From positions 1,054,001 to 1,118,000 of the forward strand of contig CP007152.1 of NCBI GenBank assembly GCA_000831005.1: a stretch of DNA of 64,000 bases. Reading direction: 5' to 3'. A program made the translations under genes and the position numbers. Positions 60,176-64,000 of this stretch are shown piece after piece. Source of the stretch: Marinobacter salarius (GTDB lineage Bacteria > Pseudomonadota > Gammaproteobacteria > Pseudomonadales > Oleiphilaceae). Numbering within the stretch: position 1 is the first letter of the stretch; the number at the start of each line of letters is the position of its first letter. Below the pieces are notes generated by a model. The model did no database searches and was not told the origin of the DNA. It saw only the letters and a list, made by a program, of their open reading frames with translations.

Positions 60176-60212
60176 ATAGCAAAGACCTATCAAATACTTT
60201 GGATCAATTAAT
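60176..60212. promoter_or_regulatory. OxyR-type binding site upstream of ahpF
   Basis: ATAG (60176-60179) and CTAT (60187-60190) are seven bases apart, followed at the same spacing by TTTG and TAAT. The first half matches OxyR exactly. It lies about 105-140 bases before the ahpF start, so ahpC and ahpF each have their own site. Confidence 0.65.
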
Positions 60213-60316
60213 TTGAGCTGTGGAAGGCGAGTCCGTATCGTTCTCCTATATTCGATTCACGACTCAAACCGAGTTCGCACATTCAGTTTTACGCTATCCA
60301 GAGGGGAAAAGAGAGC

Positions 60317-61909
60317 ATGTTGGATGCCAGTATCAAGGAACAGTTGAACGCTTACATGGACAAGCTGCAGCAGCCGATCGAGCTGGTTGCCGCTTATGAC
60401 GACAGCGAAAAGTCCCAGGAACTGAAGCAGTTGCTGGACGAGCTCGAGCCCATGTCTGACAAGATCAGCCTGCGCACGGAAGAGTCAGAGCAAGTACGTC
60501 GCCCGTCATTTGCCATTAATCGTGTTGGCAGCGACATCGGCGTGCGATTCGCCGGCATCCCCATGGGCCATGAATTTACCTCCCTTGTTCTGGCGCTGTT
60601 GCAGGTAGGTGGTCATCCGCCCAAGGCCAGCCAGGAAGTGATTGAACAGGTCAAAGACCTGGACGGCGACTTTGAGTTTGAAACCTACTTCTCGCTGTCG
60701 TGCCAGAACTGTCCGGACGTGGTCCAGGCGCTGAACCTGATGAGCGTCCTCAATCCAAGGATCAAGCATACGGCGATCGACGGTGCCCTGTTCCAGGATG
60801 AAGTGGAGCAGCGTGAAGTCATGGCAGTGCCCAGCGTTTATCTCAATGGCAAGCCGTTTGGCCAGGGCCGCATGACTCTGGAGCAGATTATCGCGAAGGT
60901 CGACACTGGTGCAGAGGCTCGTGACGCTGAGAAGCTCCAGCAAAAAGACCCGTTCGAGGTGCTGGTCATTGGAGGTGGCCCGGCGGGTTCTTCAGCCGCT
61001 ATCTATGCGGCGCGCAAGGGTATCTCTACCGGTATCGCCGCAGAACGCTTCGGTGGCCAGGTGGCGGACACCATGGGCATCGAGAACCTGATCTCTGTGC
61101 CCTACACCGAGGGTCCCAAGCTGGTGGCGGCCATGGAGCAGCACGTCAAGGAATATGATGTAGACATCATGAACCTGCAGCGCGCTGAAAAACTGATCCC
61201 GGCGGCCCGTAAGGGTGGCTACCACGAAGTGCGTCTGGCCAATGGCGCCTCTTTGAAGAGCCGCACGCTGGTTCTGTCCACCGGCGCTCGCTGGCGCCAG
61301 ATGGGTGTTCCGGGAGAAGAGGAATACCGCAATAAAGGTGTGGCCTATTGCCCGCACTGCGACGGCCCCTTGTTCAAGGGCAAGCGTGTGGCGGTGATCG
61401 GCGGCGGTAACTCCGGCGTGGAAGCGGCCATCGACCTGGCGGGTATTGTTGGCCACGTGACTCTGATTGAGTTCGGCGCTGCCATGCGCGCAGACGATGT
61501 GCTGCAGAAGAAACTGCGCAGCCTGAAGAACGTGGAAATCATTACCTCGGGCCAGACCACTGAGATTACCGGCGAGAACGGCAAGGTGAACGGCCTTCAG
61601 TATACCGACCGCACAACCGGAGAGAGCCACCATGTATCGTTGGAAGGTGTGTTCGTCCAGATTGGCCTGGTGCCGAACACCGAGTGGCTGAAAGGTGACA
61701 TCGAGCTGAGCCAGTATGGCGAGATCATTGTCGACGACCGGGGCGAAACCTCCATCCCGGGCGTGTTTGCGGCCGGTGACGCTACCACCGTGCCCTACAA
61801 GCAGATCGTGATCTCTATGGGTGAAGGCTCCAAGGCCGCCCTGAGCGCGTTCGACTTCCTGATTCGAAACTCCGTTGATGAGAGCGAGAGTGACGAAGCT
61901 GCGGCCTGA
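60317..61909 (+). CDS. ahpF: Alkyl hydroperoxide reductase subunit F
   Basis: A 530-residue NADH-dependent flavoprotein that re-reduces AhpC. The N-terminal double thioredoxin fold carries a CQNCP redox pair (about residue 130). A FAD domain ([21 protein letters not shown]), the CPHCDGP redox pair near residue 345 and an NAD domain ([18 protein letters not shown]) follow. It is intact, the GGGGAAAAGAGAGC ribosome site precedes ATG 60317, and a terminator lies downstream. Confidence 0.97.
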   Translation: MLDASIKEQLNAYMDKLQQPIELVAAYDDSEKSQELKQLLDELEPMSDKISLRTEESEQVRRPSFAINRVGSDIGVRFAGIPMGHEFTSLVLALLQVGGHPPKASQEVIEQVKDLDGDFEFETYFSLSCQNCPDVVQALNLMSVLNPRIKHTAIDGALFQDEVEQREVMAVPSVYLNGKPFGQGRMTLEQIIAKVDTGAEARDAEKLQQKDPFEVLVIGGGPAGSSAAIYAARKGISTGIAAERFGGQVADTMGIENLISVPYTEGPKLVAAMEQHVKEYDVDIMNLQRAEKLIPAARKGGYHEVRLANGASLKSRTLVLSTGARWRQMGVPGEEEYRNKGVAYCPHCDGPLFKGKRVAVIGGGNSGVEAAIDLAGIVGHVTLIEFGAAMRADDVLQKKLRSLKNVEIITSGQTTEITGENGKVNGLQYTDRTTGESHHVSLEGVFVQIGLVPNTEWLKGDIELSQYGEIIVDDRGETSIPGVFAAGDATTVPYKQIVISMGEGSKAALSAFDFLIRNSVDESESDEAAA

Positions 61910-61979
61910 AGCTCCGCCTGAAATTCGGCGTGAAAACAGGTTCACACACGGCTGACCCCTAACCAGTTCGTGTTTTTCC

Positions 61980-62016
61980 GCCCCGTTGTCCGGTTTCCGG
62001 ATAGCGGGGCTTTTTT
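61980..62016 (+). terminator. Terminator after ahpF
   Basis: GCCCCG and CGGGGC close a long stem that includes TCCGG/CCGGA around TTT, followed by seven T. It ends about 80-100 bases after the ahpF stop. Confidence 0.9.
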
Positions 62017-62081
62017 ATGGGCGTTTCCTGGGAGTGGAGCGGTTAGGTTGTACAAGTCGATTGCTTTCTGTACACTTTATT

Positions 62082-62101
62082 TTAATTGAACGTTCAATTA
62101 A
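62082..62101. promoter_or_regulatory. BetI operator
   Basis: TTAATTGAACGTTCAATTAA is a perfect 20-base palindrome containing the ATTGAACGTTCAAT core known for BetI. It lies about 20 bases upstream of betI, so betI and the following bet genes should be repressed until choline is present. Confidence 0.88.
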
Positions 62102-62121
62102 TAAAACGGACAGGAAGCGCG

Positions 62122-62715
62122 ATGCCGATTGTTGGCGTGAAAGATACCCGAAAGCAGCAACTGATTGATGCCACCATGGCGTCTATTGCCGAGCTGGGGC
62201 TGCAGAACACCACCATCATCTCCATCAGCCGTCGTGCCGGCATGTCGTCCGGCATCATCAGCCACTATTTCGGTGGTAAGCAGGGGCTGATCGAAGCCGC
62301 GTTGCGTTATTTGCTGGACCAGTTGGGGAAGGAATTGCGGGAGCGGATGGCCCGCACCGATGGGTCGCCGGAACAACGCCTTCAGTGCATCGTCGAAGCC
62401 AATTTTTCCGAGTTCCAGCGCACCGATCTGGCGGCAAAGACCTGGCTCAGCTTCTGGGCCCGCTCCATGCACGAGCCGGGTTTACAGCGCCTGCAGCAGA
62501 TCAACAACGCCAGGCTGTACAGTAATCTGCGTTACTCCTTCGCCCAGCGTTTGCCAAAACAGGCCGCCACCGAAGCCGCCCGCCAGCTGGCGTCGATGAT
62601 CGACGGCTTCTGGCTGCGAAGTGCCCTGAGCACCGATCCCCAGGAAGGCTTCTCGGCGGCGGAAACGCTGTGTAAACGATTTGCATTGAACGCACTCGAA
62701 TCCGCCCTTAATTAA
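62122..62715 (+). CDS. betI: Choline-responsive repressor BetI
   Basis: A 197-residue TetR-family repressor close to E. coli BetI in length and sequence: [17 protein letters not shown] at the N-terminus, then the helix-turn-helix [23 protein letters not shown]. It represses betIBA-type genes until choline binds. I choose ATG 62122 (after AGGAAGCGCG), not the frame start at 62086. betB follows after 31 bases. Confidence 0.93.
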   Translation: MPIVGVKDTRKQQLIDATMASIAELGLQNTTIISISRRAGMSSGIISHYFGGKQGLIEAALRYLLDQLGKELRERMARTDGSPEQRLQCIVEANFSEFQRTDLAAKTWLSFWARSMHEPGLQRLQQINNARLYSNLRYSFAQRLPKQAATEAARQLASMIDGFWLRSALSTDPQEGFSAAETLCKRFALNALESALN

Positions 62716-62746
62716 CCCCGAATTCACACGATCAGGTTTGAATCCC

Positions 62747-64000
62747 ATGACTGAATTGCCCCGTTATCAGAACTTTATCAACGGCCAGCCCATGGCCAAT
62801 GCCTCCGGTGAAACCTTCCCGGTTGTGAATCCGGCCACGGGCGAAGTGATCTATGAAATGGAAATCGCCGATGAAGCTGTCCAAAAGGCCGCGATAGACA
62901 GCGCCCAGGACGGCTTCAAGGTCTGGTCTGCGATGACCGGTGCCCAGCGTGGCCGTATTCTCCAGCGTGCCGTGGCGTTGCTGCGGGAGCGTAATGACGA
63001 ACTGGCTGCCCTGGAAGTTCAGGACACCGGCAAACCCTGGCAGGAAGCCCAGGTCGTAGACGTGGTAACCGGTGCAGACACCCTGGAGTATTTTGCGGGG
63101 CTGGCGCCCTCGGTAGAGGGCAACCAGCAGGACCTTGGCGGGGATTTCTATTACACCCGTCGTGAGCCGCTGGGCGTGTGCGCTGGTATCGGTGCGTGGA
63201 ACTACCCGCTGCAGATTGCCTGCTGGAAGTCCGCCCCGGCCCTGGCTACCGGCAACAGCATGATCTTCAAGCCCTCGGAGGAAACGCCAATGGGCGCCCT
63301 CAAGCTGGCGGAGATCTTTGTCGAAGCGGCGTACCGGCCGGCGTGTTCAACGTGGTCCAGGGCGCGGGTGATGTCGGTGCCTGGCTGACCCACAGCCCCG
63401 ATATCGCCAAGGTGTCGTTCACCGGGGAAGTCGGCACTGGCCGGAAGGTAATGACCGCGGCTGCCTCCACCCTGAAAGACGTCACCATGGAACTTGGTGG
63501 TAAATCACCGCTGATCGTTTTCGACGATGCAGACATCGATAACGCAGTGTCCGCCGCCATGCTGGGTAACTTCTATACCCAGGGCGAGGTCTGCACCAAC
63601 GGGACGCGCGTGTTTGTGCATGAAGATATCTATTCGGAGTTCATGGACCGCCTGCTGGAGCGGACACTGAACAATATCCGTATGGGCGATCCCACCGATC
63701 CGGACACCAACTTTGGCGCATTGATCTCGCAGAAGCACCAGCAACTGGTGCTGGATTACATCGAGAAAGGCATTGCCGAGGGCGCCACCCTCAGCCACGG
63801 CGGTAAGGCCGCGAAGCCAGGCTCCGCGCCCGGCGGTTACTTCGTGGAGCCCACGATTTTCACCGATTGCACCGACGACATGACTATTTGCCGTGAGGAG
63901 ATCTTCGGGCCGGTGATGTCGGTACTGACCTTCTCCGACGAGGAGGAAGTGATCGACCGGGCCAACAATACCGACACCGGCCTTGCTGCTGGCGTGTTCA
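62747..64000 (+). CDS. betB: Betaine aldehyde dehydrogenase, 5' part (one apparent frameshift; runs off the right edge)
   Basis: At least 418 residues are visible. The enzyme oxidises betaine aldehyde to glycine betaine with NAD(P)+. [70 protein letters not shown] and the catalytic-cysteine region [13 protein letters not shown] match BetB. The frame breaks at about 63326: GAAGCGGCGTACC should be GAAGCCGGCGTACC ([14 protein letters not shown]). I start at ATG 62747; TTG 62738 is also in frame. It is in an operon with betI and continues beyond the window; betA may follow. Confidence 0.92.

Overview
The window looks like chromosome of a marine, halotolerant gammaproteobacterium of the Marinobacter/Oceanospirillales type. 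This is inferred from gene content: NasST-controlled nitrate assimilation, NhaB antiporter, betIB, TRAP transport, a two-ATP-cone NrdA and a GlyGly-CTERM surface protein. No rRNA, tRNA, prophage or CRISPR array was seen.

Layout. (1) 1-9.9 kb, nitrate assimilation: on the minus strand nasT-nasS, nrtA-nrtB-nrtD and the start of nirB; on the plus strand the nitrate reductase nasA. Each of these four transcription units has a good sigma-54 -24/-12 element. The nasA, nrtA and nirB leaders also carry a factor-independent terminator, the expected target of NasT antitermination. (2) 9.9-13.9 kb, accessory genes: a HEFAH metalloprotein, an orphan hcp with two small partners, and a TonB-like protein next to a heptanucleotide repeat. 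(3) 13.9-27.2 kb, a catabolic island: acyl-CoA dehydrogenase, Fe-alcohol dehydrogenase, alpha-methylacyl-CoA racemase, TRAP transporter, ketoglutarate-semialdehyde-type dehydrogenase, TetR regulator, CaiC-like ligase, CaiB-like transferase and a GH88-like protein. It is bounded on the right by a decayed IS3 element. I do not recognise the complete pathway, so this is the best candidate for an undescribed system. (4) 28.6-35 kb: an MFS transporter, a tandem glycine riboswitch in front of a dadA-like gene and an overlapping AraC regulator, then a siderophore receptor. (5) 35-41.7 kb: nhaB, a DUF3047 protein, and nrdAB behind a cobalamin riboswitch. (6) 41.7-54.2 kb: mmsA with a GMC oxidoreductase, two LysR regulators, a fatty acid hydroxylase, an Ala-rich exported protein with a beta-barrel protein, a subtilase divergent from an ECF sigma/anti-sigma pair, and a Kef exchanger. 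(7) 54.2-64 kb: a GlyGly-CTERM protein with calcium-binding repeats, a quinone reductase, an HDAC-like deacetylase, ahpC and ahpF with OxyR-type sites, and betI-betB.

A dominant feature is an unusual number of apparent single-base deletions that split otherwise well conserved genes. There are about 26 clear cases, including nrdA (three) and nrdB. Roughly two thirds are repaired by restoring a GGCC, and most of the rest by restoring a base in GCC or CCC. Because essential genes are hit and the context is so uniform, I read these as systematic sequence errors and annotate the genes across the breaks.
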